Positions 1 through 5,947 of a stretch of 10,372 nt of DNA are shown piece after piece; the first letter of the stretch is position 1, and every line of letters begins with the position of its first letter. A program made the position numbers and the translations under genes. The stretch is from contig VGAF01000035.1 in the NCBI GenBank assembly GCA_016870855.1, positions 1 to 10,372 of the forward strand. Direction: 5' to 3'. The DNA comes from Actinomycetota bacterium. GTDB taxonomy: Bacteria > Actinomycetota > Actinomycetes > Nanopelagicales > Nanopelagicaceae. The notes under the pieces were generated by a model, which did not search any database, had not been told where the DNA came from, and was given only the letters and a program-made list of their open reading frames with translations.

Positions 1-1
1 C

Positions 2-535
2 CTTGGCGTTGATGGAGTAGCTCGTGATGACGAGCGTCGTTTTGCGATGAGTGTTCTATCAGCTGCGCTCGGTGGCGGAATGTCATCAAGACTTTTCCAA
101 GAGGTGCGTGAGAAGCGTGGCCTTGCGTACTCGGTTTATTCTTACGCGCAACAATTCGCCGGTACCGGGATGCTTGGGTTTTATGCTGGTTGCACCCCCC
201 AGAAAGCGACTGAAGTAATAAGAATCATCCGCGAGATTCTCAACGATGTTGCTGTTAATGGCCTGACTCACGAAGAGTTGTTACGCGCCCAAGGCGCCGT
301 TAAGGGAACGCTAGTTCTAAGCCAAGAAGATACAGGCTCTCGCATGAGTCGAATTGGCAAGAGCGAACTAGTCCATGGTGAAGTTCTCGGCTTTGATGAG
401 ATTCTGGGGGCGATTTCTTCAATTACATCAAGCGAGATTCGAGAACTCGCTAGCGAGTTCCTCACTAAGAGCCCTACCCTTGCCATAGTTGGTCCATTCA
501 ATAAAGAGTCAGTATTCGAGAAGGTGATGGCGTAA
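2..535 (+). CDS. M16 family zinc peptidase, C-terminal part (5' end outside window)
   Basis: The reading frame is open from the left edge (first full codon at base 2) to a TAA at 533-535, giving about 177 visible residues. They match the C-terminal half of an M16 (insulinase/processing-peptidase-like) metalloprotease: the segment GGGMSSRLFQEVREKRG followed by LAYSVYS is the hallmark substrate-binding motif of the second M16 domain. The zinc-binding HxxEH motif sits in the N-terminal domain and lies outside the window, so catalytic competence cannot be judged. An ATG at 47 opens the same frame but is internal, because the family signature continues upstream (VARDDERRF). The stop overlaps the dapB start by one base (TAATG), implying co-transcription and translational coupling. 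In actinobacteria this gene usually follows the polynucleotide phosphorylase gene (often called pepR); that neighbour is not visible here. Confidence 0.9.
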   Translation, partial: LGVDGVARDDERRFAMSVLSAALGGGMSSRLFQEVREKRGLAYSVYSYAQQFAGTGMLGFYAGCTPQKATEVIRIIREILNDVAVNGLTHEELLRAQGAVKGTLVLSQEDTGSRMSRIGKSELVHGEVLGFDEILGAISSITSSEIRELASEFLTKSPTLAIVGPFNKESVFEKVMA

Positions 536-1290
536 TGGCTATAAAGGTAGGAGTACTTGGCGCACGTGGCCGTATGGGCCAAGAAGTTTGTCGCGCCATT
601 AAGTCAACTAACGATCTTGAGTTGGTTACCGAGATTGATCTCAATGATTCACTTGAAACCCTTAAGAGCTCAAAAGCCGATGTCATAGTCGACTTCACAA
701 CTCCCGACGTAGTCATGGGAAATCTAAAGTTTGCTATCGAGAATGGAATTCATGCAGTTGTTGGCACGACTGGATTTGATGCTACGAGGCTAGATACCCT
801 TAAAAAACTTCTTGCTGCTAATCCAAAAGTTGGGGTATTAATTGCTCCAAACTTTGGACTAGGTGCAGTATTGATGATGCAATTCGCAAAGAGCGCTGCT
901 AAGTACTTTGAATCTGCGGAAATTATTGAACTTCATCACCCTGAAAAGGTCGATGCCCCAAGTGGCACCGCCTCTAGGACCGCCGAGTTGATTAATGAGG
1001 CGAGGCGAGAAGCGAATCTAGGCAAGATGCCAGATAAGACCGCAAAGTCCTTAGATGGCGCACGTGGTGCGAAGATCGGCGAAGTCCCAATCCATTCTGT
1101 CCGACTCCGTGGCCTAGTCGCACATCAAGAAGTACTTTTTGGCGATAAAGGCGAACTACTCACGATCCGTCATGACTCACTTGATAGATCTGGATTTATG
1201 CCAGGCGTGCTTGTTGGCGTTAGAGAAGTGAGTTCAAATCCTGGACTGACTGTAGGTTTGGAACACTATTTGAAACTAGATAAGGAGTAA
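535..1290 (+). CDS. dapB: 4-hydroxy-tetrahydrodipicolinate reductase
   Basis: This 251-residue protein is the usual length for actinobacterial DapB. It reduces 4-hydroxy-tetrahydrodipicolinate to tetrahydrodipicolinate with NAD(P)H, the step after DapA in diaminopimelate and lysine synthesis, in the cytoplasm. The N-terminal Rossmann domain shows the dinucleotide-binding loop GARGRMG at residues 9-15 and a VGTTG segment near residue 77. The catalytic/substrate motif HHPEKVDAPSGTA begins at H134, with H134 the expected proton donor, K138 the expected catalytic lysine, and S143-G144-T145 binding substrate. The start ATG overlaps the upstream peptidase stop (TAATG) and has an AAGGTG ribosome binding site at 521-526, eight bases upstream. 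The two-base gap to the next gene suggests one operon. Nothing looks damaged. Confidence 0.97.
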   Translation: MAIKVGVLGARGRMGQEVCRAIKSTNDLELVTEIDLNDSLETLKSSKADVIVDFTTPDVVMGNLKFAIENGIHAVVGTTGFDATRLDTLKKLLAANPKVGVLIAPNFGLGAVLMMQFAKSAAKYFESAEIIELHHPEKVDAPSGTASRTAELINEARREANLGKMPDKTAKSLDGARGAKIGEVPIHSVRLRGLVAHQEVLFGDKGELLTIRHDSLDRSGFMPGVLVGVREVSSNPGLTVGLEHYLKLDKE

Positions 1291-1292
1291 TC

Positions 1293-1544
1293 ATGGCTGA
1301 GATAACTATGTATGGAGCTGACTGGTGTGGGGATTGCCGCCGCTCCAAGAGATTTCTTGATTCAAATAGCGTCGCATATAACTACATCGACGTTGAGACT
1401 GACACCAGCGCCTCCGATAAGGTGATTGAAATCAACGGCGGCATGCGCTCCATCCCAGTAATCGTCTTTCCAGATGGAACGCACCTCACCGAGCCTTCTG
1501 ATAACGCGCTTAAGGAGAAGTTAGAAGCTTTGAAGCTTCTCTAA
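1293..1544 (+). CDS. Mycoredoxin-like glutaredoxin-fold thiol oxidoreductase (WCGDC)
   Basis: This 83-residue protein has a glutaredoxin/thioredoxin fold. The redox motif WCGDC lies at residues 11-15 (C12 and C15), followed by a basic helix start (RRSKRF), a NGGMRSIPVIVFPDG segment with the cis-proline that positions the substrate disulfide, and TEPS near the C-terminus. The last segment closely resembles mycoredoxins (NGG-R-x-P-x-F-x-DG-x-LT-x-PS), which reduce mycothiol mixed disulfides in actinobacteria. Classical Mrx1 has CGYC rather than CGDC, so the substrate range may differ and mycothiol dependence is inferred. A strong ribosome binding site AAGGAG at 1282-1287 fixes the ATG, with five bases of spacing. 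It is the last gene of the peptidase-dapB operon and converges on azlD, with only five bases between the stop codons. Confidence 0.88.
   Translation: MAEITMYGADWCGDCRRSKRFLDSNSVAYNYIDVETDTSASDKVIEINGGMRSIPVIVFPDGTHLTEPSDNALKEKLEALKLL
1523..1540. terminator. Possible hairpin/weak bidirectional terminator between convergent genes
   Basis: AGAAGCTT (1523-1530) and AAGCTTCT (1533-1540) are perfect inverted repeats. Allowing a four-base loop they form a seven-base-pair stem. The hairpin lies in the last codons of the mycoredoxin-like gene, just before the convergent azlD stop at 1550. Only a weak T-rich tail follows on the plus strand (ATTCTT), so intrinsic termination is uncertain. The repeat also encodes a plausible amphipathic end (LEALKLL), and coincidence is possible. 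Confidence 0.35.
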
Positions 1545-1549
1545 ATTCT

Positions 1550-1858
1550 TCAAACAAAGTTGTATACCAGCGCTGAGCTAAGCGCGGCTGAGATCATCAT
1601 GATGGGAAAGGAAACTCGCATTTTGAGTGCTATTGCTGCAACCAGTACACCTATTAGGCGATGATCAACGACAACTTCAGAGTCAATCGTTAACGTTTGA
1701 ACAGCGACTAGAGCACTTAACAGCACAATTGGAATAAAGGTATTCACTCGCTGAATCCGTGGGTTATTTAGGGTTGATTCGGGCAGCGAATACCCCAGAA
1801 TTTTTAGCAGGTAGCAAATCGCGCTTGCACCTAGAGTGGCGATCCAAAGTTCATTCAT
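1550..1858 (-). CDS. azlD: AzlD family branched-chain amino acid transport subunit
   Basis: This 102-residue, strongly hydrophobic protein has the length and layout of AzlD/BrnE-type small subunits. It has about four membrane segments: one near residues 3-22, then a loop with the typical RxQRVNTFIPIVLLSALV pattern starting the second helix near residue 38, then two more C-terminal hydrophobic stretches (about 68-80 and 85-100). With AzlC it forms an exporter of branched-chain and related amino acids in the cytoplasmic membrane, by family analogy with BrnFE of Corynebacterium. Its ATG overlaps the azlC TAA by one base (TAATG), so the pair is translationally coupled. The substrate cannot be deduced from sequence alone. 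Confidence 0.87.
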   Translation of the reverse strand: MNELWIATLGASAICYLLKILGYSLPESTLNNPRIQRVNTFIPIVLLSALVAVQTLTIDSEVVVDHRLIGVLVAAIALKMRVSFPIMMISAALSSALVYNFV

Positions 1859-2538
1859 TATGACTTCCAGCCAATCACTAGGGCAATAAGTACGGTTGCA
1901 ATTATCGGAAGTCCAGCGCCAAGAAATGGCGTAAGCGATAGCGCTAATAGAACTGAAAGCAGCGCCGCAATTCGAGTCTTATTGTTTACCAATCTTGGCC
2001 AAACTAGTCCTAAGAAAGCGGCTGGGACGGCAGCATCAAGTCCCCAACTCGAAGGATCTCCGATTGAGTTAGCACCGAGTGCGCCGATAAAGGTAAATAG
2101 ATTCCAAAAGATGAAAACACCGATTCCGGTAGCAAAGAATCCATAGCGCATAGCATCTTCACCACGGCTCTCTTGGGAGAGCGCTACACCAGTTGATTCA
2201 TCTATCGTTATCTGTGCACCCAGAAATCTTCGAATTCCCGAAAGTTTCAATATCGGCGCCATTCTCATTCCATATAAACCATTTCGGATTCCAAGTAGAG
2301 CGCCCGTCGCGATAGCGCTTAAAGGTGTTCCACCGCCGGCCATAACTCCCACTACTGCAAATTGCGATGCGCCAGAAAAGAGAAGTAGTGAGAGCGCACA
2401 GGCCTGCAGAACCGAAAAACCGCCGGCTACGGCGGCTGCGCCAAATGCTGCCCCATAGCTTCCCACCGGAATGGCCACGCTTAGTGAGTCGCGTAACACG
2501 GTGCGGCGTTCGAATGACACGCAACTATTTTGCCCCAT
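1858..2538 (-). CDS. azlC: AzlC family branched-chain amino acid permease, large subunit
   Basis: This protein of about 226 residues is an integral membrane protein with several hydrophobic helices. The family pattern RDSLSVAIPVGSYGAAFGAAA lies near the N-terminus, followed by SLLLFSGASQFAVVGVMAGGG, the most conserved AzlC stretch, and ALLGIRNGLYGM. It is the large subunit of the AzlCD/BrnFE exporter; azlD follows with a one-base overlap. I place the start at the ATG at 2538; the frame also has a TTG one codon earlier and GTG codons at residues 7 and 14. A GTG start at residue 7 is quite possible, because most AzlC proteins have a short N-terminal tail and no clear ribosome binding site precedes the ATG. 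The gene is divergent from thyX across about 40 bases. It interrupts an otherwise plus-strand core gene cluster. Confidence 0.88.
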   Translation of the reverse strand: MGQNSCVSFERRTVLRDSLSVAIPVGSYGAAFGAAAVAGGFSVLQACALSLLLFSGASQFAVVGVMAGGGTPLSAIATGALLGIRNGLYGMRMAPILKLSGIRRFLGAQITIDESTGVALSQESRGEDAMRYGFFATGIGVFIFWNLFTFIGALGANSIGDPSSWGLDAAVPAAFLGLVWPRLVNNKTRIAALLSVLLALSLTPFLGAGLPIIATVLIALVIGWKS

Positions 2539-2544
2539 CAATCG

Positions 2545-2565
2545 TGCGCCAAATACCGCGGCGCA
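2545..2565. promoter_or_regulatory. Inverted repeat in azlC/thyX divergent spacer (candidate operator)
   Basis: TGCGCC (2545-2550) and GGCGCA (2560-2565) form a perfect six-base inverted repeat separated by nine bases. It fills the middle of the short spacer between the divergent azlC and thyX starts and sits just upstream of the candidate thyX -10 hexamer at 2568-2573, where a regulator could affect either gene. It does not resemble an Lrp-type consensus that I recognise. In short GC-rich arms such a repeat can also arise by chance. Confidence 0.3.
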
Positions 2566-2567
2566 GA

Positions 2568-2573
2568 TAGGGT
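2568..2573 (+). promoter_or_regulatory. Candidate -10 element of thyX (leaderless)
   Basis: The hexamer TAGGGT fits the TANNNT actinobacterial -10 pattern and ends seven bases before the thyX GTG at 2581. Transcription would then begin at or next to the start codon. There is no ribosome binding site between them, which agrees with leaderless translation. No clear -35 is seen. Confidence 0.5.
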
Positions 2574-2580
2574 CGCGCTC

Positions 2581-3315
2581 GTGAGCGAGAGCCAGAACTA
2601 TCCCGATATCGTATTTCGAGATGATGTAACGGTAGAACTCGTTAAATCGAGCGCAAATGATGCCGATGTAATCTGGGCAGCGCGCGTCTCAACAGCTGGC
2701 GAGCAATCACTTGAAGAGATAAACGAAGATCCGAGTAGGTCGGCTGGATTAATAAATTACCTGGCAAGAGAGCGGCACGGTTCGCCTTTTGAGCACACCT
2801 CAATGACTTTCTTCATCAGCGCGCCAATATTTGTCTTTAGAGAATTCATGCGCCACCGAATCGCTTCATATAACGAAGAGAGTGGACGTTATCGAGAATT
2901 AAAGCCGGTCTTTTATATCCCTAATAAAGAGCGGAAATTAGTTCAAACTGGAAAAACTGGCCACTACGTATTTGTTGATGGAACGGATGAACAATTCAAA
3001 GTTACCGTTGATGCGATGAAAGATACTTACATCCTTGCCTACCAGAATTACAAGAAGATGCTCGATGCGGGCGTTGCTCGCGAAGTGGCGCGTGCGGTAC
3101 TTCCCGTCGCCCTTTACTCATCAATGTATGTAACGATGAATGCGCGCGCTCTAATGAATTTCCTTTCGCTTCGGACAAGTCGCGAAGGGTCGCACTTCCC
3201 AAGTTATCCGCAGCGCGAAATTGAGATGGTCGCAGAGAAGATGGAAGCGCATTTCGCTCGCCTTATGCCCATCACCTACGCGGCATTTGAGAAGTCGGGG
3301 CGCGTAACACCGTAG
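2581..3315 (+). CDS. thyX: Flavin-dependent thymidylate synthase
   Basis: This 244-residue protein methylates dUMP to dTMP using methylene-tetrahydrofolate and FAD/NADPH, the ThyA-independent route to thymidylate. The diagnostic ThyX signature RHRxxSxNExSxRY is complete at residues 91-104. The N-terminal ERHGSPFEH segment and the C-terminal LRTSREGSHFPSYP region, with R198 as the expected substrate-binding arginine, also fit the actinobacterial ThyX type. I chose GTG at 2581: the frame extends upstream to 2530, but that extension would overlap azlC, has no family similarity, and is preceded by nothing better. The -10-like TAGGGT seven bases before the GTG supports a leaderless start. The stop is 12 bases before dapA. 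ThyX and DapA are also neighbours in mycobacteria. Confidence 0.96.
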   Translation: MSESQNYPDIVFRDDVTVELVKSSANDADVIWAARVSTAGEQSLEEINEDPSRSAGLINYLARERHGSPFEHTSMTFFISAPIFVFREFMRHRIASYNEESGRYRELKPVFYIPNKERKLVQTGKTGHYVFVDGTDEQFKVTVDAMKDTYILAYQNYKKMLDAGVAREVARAVLPVALYSSMYVTMNARALMNFLSLRTSREGSHFPSYPQREIEMVAEKMEAHFARLMPITYAAFEKSGRVTP

Positions 3316-3321
3316 TAGCCT
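3316..3321 (+). promoter_or_regulatory. Candidate -10 element of dapA (leaderless)
   Basis: TAGCCT, six bases upstream of the dapA ATG and directly after the thyX stop, fits TANNNT. The only purine-rich stretch (AGG at 3323-3325) is two bases from the ATG, too close to act as a ribosome binding site. Read-through from thyX is also possible across this 12-base gap. Confidence 0.35.
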
Positions 3322-3327
3322 TAGGCC

Positions 3328-4218
3328 ATGTCGCTTCCGACGCCCTTTGGCCGCCTTCTTACGGCGATGGTCACTCCCTTTAAAGATGACTTAACCATTG
3401 ATTGGGCTGGCGTAGAGAAATTAGCATCACACCTACAGAGCACTGGCCACGATGGAATTGTTGTAAACGGAACTACCGGTGAGGCCCCAACCACAAGTGA
3501 TGAAGAGAAGTTAGAGATCATCAAAGTTGTAAAGCGAGCTACTGGCGGAAAAGTAAAAGTCGTTGCCGGTGCCGGCAATAATGAAACTTCTCATTCGATT
3601 GAACAGGCAGAAATGGCGGCCCAAGCCGGCGCTGACGGGTTGCTTGTTGTCACTCCTTACTACAACAAACCACCCCAAGCTGGAATCGAAGCGCACTTTC
3701 GGGCGATGGCCGATGCCACTGATGTACCGGTGATGATGTATGACATTCCAGGAAGAACTGGAGTTCCCATTGAACCGGACACGATCTGCCGCTTAGCGGA
3801 GCATAAAAATATCGTTGCACTCAAAGATGCAAAGGGCGATGTGGCTTCTACATCTTGGGTAATCAAGCGTTCTGGAATCCCAGTTTATTCAGGTGATGAC
3901 ATTTTAAATCTTCCGTTGCTATCAGTTGGTGCGGTGGGATTCGTTTCAGTTTGTGGCCATACAGTTGGCGCGAGGCTGCGCGAGATGCTCGATTCCTGGT
4001 TCAGCGGAAACTCTTCCCGGGCACTTGCAATTCATCAAGAACTTCTTCCGGTCTATACCGGAACATTTCGAACCCAAGGCGCAATTCTCACGAAAGCTGC
4101 GCTGAAGTTGATGGGATTGCCAGGTGGAAAAGTTAGATTGCCGCTAGTAGATGCGACAGAAGCACAGATCTCACAACTCCGTGAAGATTTGAAACAAGGT
4201 GGAGTGAAACTCAACTAA
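3328..4218 (+). CDS. dapA: 4-hydroxy-tetrahydrodipicolinate synthase
   Basis: This 296-residue, full-length class I aldolase-type TIM barrel condenses pyruvate with aspartate semialdehyde, the committing step of diaminopimelate and lysine synthesis in the cytoplasm; DapB, encoded upstream in this window, uses its product. The pyruvate/substrate loop GTTGEAPT is at residues 48-55, the TPYYNKP motif has tyrosines 111-112, YDIPGRTG begins at Y138 (the usual proton-relay tyrosine with the carboxylate-binding arginine R143), and ALKDAKGD carries the Schiff-base lysine at K166. All catalytic positions are intact. The ATG at 3328 gives the expected N-terminus (FGRLLTAMVTPF). The stop overlaps the RNase J start by one base (TAATG), as at two other junctions in the window, implying coupling. 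Confidence 0.97.
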   Translation: MSLPTPFGRLLTAMVTPFKDDLTIDWAGVEKLASHLQSTGHDGIVVNGTTGEAPTTSDEEKLEIIKVVKRATGGKVKVVAGAGNNETSHSIEQAEMAAQAGADGLLVVTPYYNKPPQAGIEAHFRAMADATDVPVMMYDIPGRTGVPIEPDTICRLAEHKNIVALKDAKGDVASTSWVIKRSGIPVYSGDDILNLPLLSVGAVGFVSVCGHTVGARLREMLDSWFSGNSSRALAIHQELLPVYTGTFRTQGAILTKAALKLMGLPGGKVRLPLVDATEAQISQLREDLKQGGVKLN

Positions 4219-5087
4219 TGAATCATCCGCACCCCGATCTCGGGTTGCCCCCAAAGCTTTCCCCTAAGACGCTAAGAATTGTTGCCCTGGGCGGATTAGC
4301 TGAAGTCGGCAGAAATATGACCGTCTTTGAATATGAAGGCGAGTTATTGATTGTTGATTGTGGCGTCCTCTTTCCAGAAGAGAATCAACCTGGAGTAGAT
4401 CTGATCTTGCCTGATTTCTCCTATATCCGTGATCGCCTCCGCGATGTGAAAGCTGTATTCCTAACTCACGGACACGAAGATCATATAAGCGCCCTTGGTT
4501 ATCTACTCCGTGAGCGCGAGGATATTCCTGTTATTGGATCGCAACTAACTCTGGCATTCTTAAAAGGAAAGTTACGCGAACATCGCATCTCACCAATCAC
4601 TATTGAAGTCCGCGAGGGCCAACGCCGAAAAGTCGGTGAATTCGAACTTGAGTTCATCGCAGTAAATCACTCAATCCCAGATGCGCTAGCGGTAACAATT
4701 CGCACTCCGGCAGGAACAGTCCTACATACCGGCGACTTCAAGATGGATCAACTACCTCTTGATGGCCGAGTTACTGATCTAGCGAGATTTGCTGAGTTGG
4801 GAAGTGAGGGAGTTGATCTTTTTATGGTCGATTCCACAAACGCAGATATCCCGGGATACACCACATCTGAGCGAGAAATCATGCCGGTTTTAGATCGAGT
4901 GATCACAAGCGCAAAACGACGAGTGATTGTGGCTTCTTTTGCATCGCATGTGCACCGGGTTCAGCAAGTCATAGATCTTGCCTATACTCATAATAAAGGT
5001 CTCATTTATTGGCCGGAGCATGGTGCGCAATATGTCGCTCGCATCCGAACTCGGATTTCTACATATTCCACCAAATACTCTTATTAG
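4218..5087 (+). CDS. rnj: RNase J N-terminal fragment (metallo-beta-lactamase domain)
   Basis: As read, this frame gives a 289-residue product. Its first ~260 residues carry the catalytic core: the zinc motif HGHEDH at residues 84-89 (H84, H86, D88, H89), H151 in VNHSIPDA, and D173 in LHTGDFKMD, which are metal ligands of the family, followed by the start of the beta-CASP domain (FASHVHRVQQ). The last ~29 residues (from codon 4998 to the TAG at 5085-5087) are out-of-frame sequence rich in R, T, S and Y with no homology. Lacking the rest of the beta-CASP domain and the C-terminal part, this fragment alone should not be an active nuclease. The ATG overlaps the dapA stop; a purine-rich AAGGTGGAG lies at 4196-4204. 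Confidence 0.8.
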   Translation: MNHPHPDLGLPPKLSPKTLRIVALGGLAEVGRNMTVFEYEGELLIVDCGVLFPEENQPGVDLILPDFSYIRDRLRDVKAVFLTHGHEDHISALGYLLREREDIPVIGSQLTLAFLKGKLREHRISPITIEVREGQRRKVGEFELEFIAVNHSIPDALAVTIRTPAGTVLHTGDFKMDQLPLDGRVTDLARFAELGSEGVDLFMVDSTNADIPGYTTSEREIMPVLDRVITSAKRRVIVASFASHVHRVQQVIDLAYTHNKGLIYWPEHGAQYVARIRTRISTYSTKYSY

Positions 5088-5898
5088 CGAAGATGAGATT
5101 GATGATCATGGTGATGATGTCGTATTGATCTCCACCGGCTCACAAGGTGAACCACTTGCTGCTTTATCCCGTATGGCAAATGGTGATCATCGAATAAAGG
5201 TTGGTCCCGGAGATACCGTGATTTTTGCTTCATCACTCATTCCGGGTAACGAGAATTCGGTTTATCGGGTAATCAATGAATTGACTCGCTTCGGAGCGCG
5301 AGTCGTGCATAAAGGTAATGCCCTAGTGCATGTCTCAGGTCATGCCGCTGCTGGTGAGCTGTTGTATTGCTACAACATCGTAAAACCGAGGAATGTAATG
5401 CCAGTTCACGGCGAGTGGCGTCACATGAAGGCAAATGCGGAGCTGGCTATCTCTACCGGAGTTCGTCGAGAGAACGTTGTGATTGCGGAGAATGGAGTAG
5501 TTGTAGACCTAGCCGATTCGAAAGCCAAGATTGTGGGAGCGGTGCCGTGCGGATTTGTCTATGTCGATGGCCAGAGCATTGGGGATATCACTGAAGATTC
5601 TCTTAAGGATCGTCGCATCTTGGGCGAAGAAGGTTTCATATCCGTAATTGTCGTAATCGATTCACAAACCGGAAAGATTGTTGCCGGACCTGATATTCAT
5701 GCTCGTGGTTTTGCGGAAGATCTAGAACTATTCGATGAAGTCAAAGGTCGAATTGAGCAAGCCTTAGCTGGCGCAGTCAAGAGTGGAATAAATGGAACTC
5801 ATCAGTTATCACAAGCAGTTCGTAGAACCGTTGGAAGTTGGGTTGGTGGCGAACATCGCCGTCGCCCAATGATTGTGCCGGTCGTTATCGAAGTTTGA
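4978..5898 (+). CDS. rnj: RNase J C-terminal fragment (beta-CASP remainder and C-terminal domain)
   Basis: This frame supplies the rest of RNase J. True homology begins at VSFIGRSMVRNM (4999 onward), continues through TGSQGEPLAALSRMA and SSLIPGNE of the beta-CASP domain, the histidine motif VHVSGHAAAGE (histidines at 5329 and 5341), RNVMPVHGEWRHM, and ends with RRTVGSWVGGEHRRRPMIVP and a typical IEV terminus. The TTG at 4978 is merely the nearest start-like codon in the frame. The six or so residues after it are out of frame, and I see no ribosome binding site, so independent translation is unlikely. Confidence 0.8.
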   Translation: MPILIIKVSFIGRSMVRNMSLASELGFLHIPPNTLISEDEIDDHGDDVVLISTGSQGEPLAALSRMANGDHRIKVGPGDTVIFASSLIPGNENSVYRVINELTRFGARVVHKGNALVHVSGHAAAGELLYCYNIVKPRNVMPVHGEWRHMKANAELAISTGVRRENVVIAENGVVVDLADSKAKIVGAVPCGFVYVDGQSIGDITEDSLKDRRILGEEGFISVIVVIDSQTGKIVAGPDIHARGFAEDLELFDEVKGRIEQALAGAVKSGINGTHQLSQAVRRTVGSWVGGEHRRRPMIVPVVIEV

Positions 5899-5933
5899 CG
5901 GCGCGCCTCACTCTCTAGATTTTTCAATTGCCA

Positions 5934-5939
5934 TACGCT
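5934..5939 (+). promoter_or_regulatory. Candidate -10 element of ftsK (leaderless)
   Basis: TACGCT fits TANNNT and ends eight bases before the ftsK ATG at 5948, within the 49-base gap after rnj. The intervening bases are T-rich (TTTTCGTT) and carry no ribosome binding site, consistent with transcription starting at or near the start codon. The -35 region is not recognisable. Confidence 0.4.
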
Positions 5940-5947
5940 TTTTCGTT

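Larger units (their letters stand above)
4218..5898 (+). pseudogene. rnj: Ribonuclease J, frameshifted (two reading frames)
   Basis: Two overlapping frames together encode one complete RNase J, a metallo-beta-lactamase/beta-CASP endo- and 5'-3' exoribonuclease acting in mRNA decay and rRNA maturation. The first frame ends its homology at HNK (4989-4997); homology resumes one base later with VSFIGRSMVRNM (from 4999) in the +1 frame. Related proteins typically have one more basic residue here (such as RRVSFVGRSM), so two lost bases in the AAA run, or one extra base, would explain the break. Repaired, the protein would be 559-560 residues, about the length of mycobacterial RNase J. Both halves keep every recognised motif and neither shows further decay, so I favour a sequencing/assembly error or a very recent mutation over an old pseudogene. 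It follows dapA with a TAATG overlap, the same order as in Mycobacterium. Confidence 0.88.

Noticed and set aside
2530..2580. Upstream extension of thyX to 2530
   Set aside because: The extra 17 residues lack similarity to ThyX N-termini and would overlap the start of azlC on the other strand. The GTG at 2581 with a -10-like element seven bases upstream is a better start.
4978..5087. Programmed ribosomal frameshifting to make full-length RNase J
   Set aside because: The required shift is +1 (or -2). There is no stop or evidently rare codon at the shift point, no upstream ribosome-binding-like stimulator as in prfB, and the first frame continues for about 29 codons before stopping. RNase J is not known to use recoding.
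5873..5947. Upstream extension of ftsK into the 3' end of rnj
   Set aside because: The added residues overlap the conserved RNase J C-terminus and do not look like an FtsK N-terminus; the ATG at 5948 gives a typical basic start before the first membrane helix.
5899..5947. Special meaning of the GGCGCGCC palindrome after rnj
   Set aside because: It is a single eight-base palindrome with no partner repeat or symmetric extension; chance is sufficient explanation.
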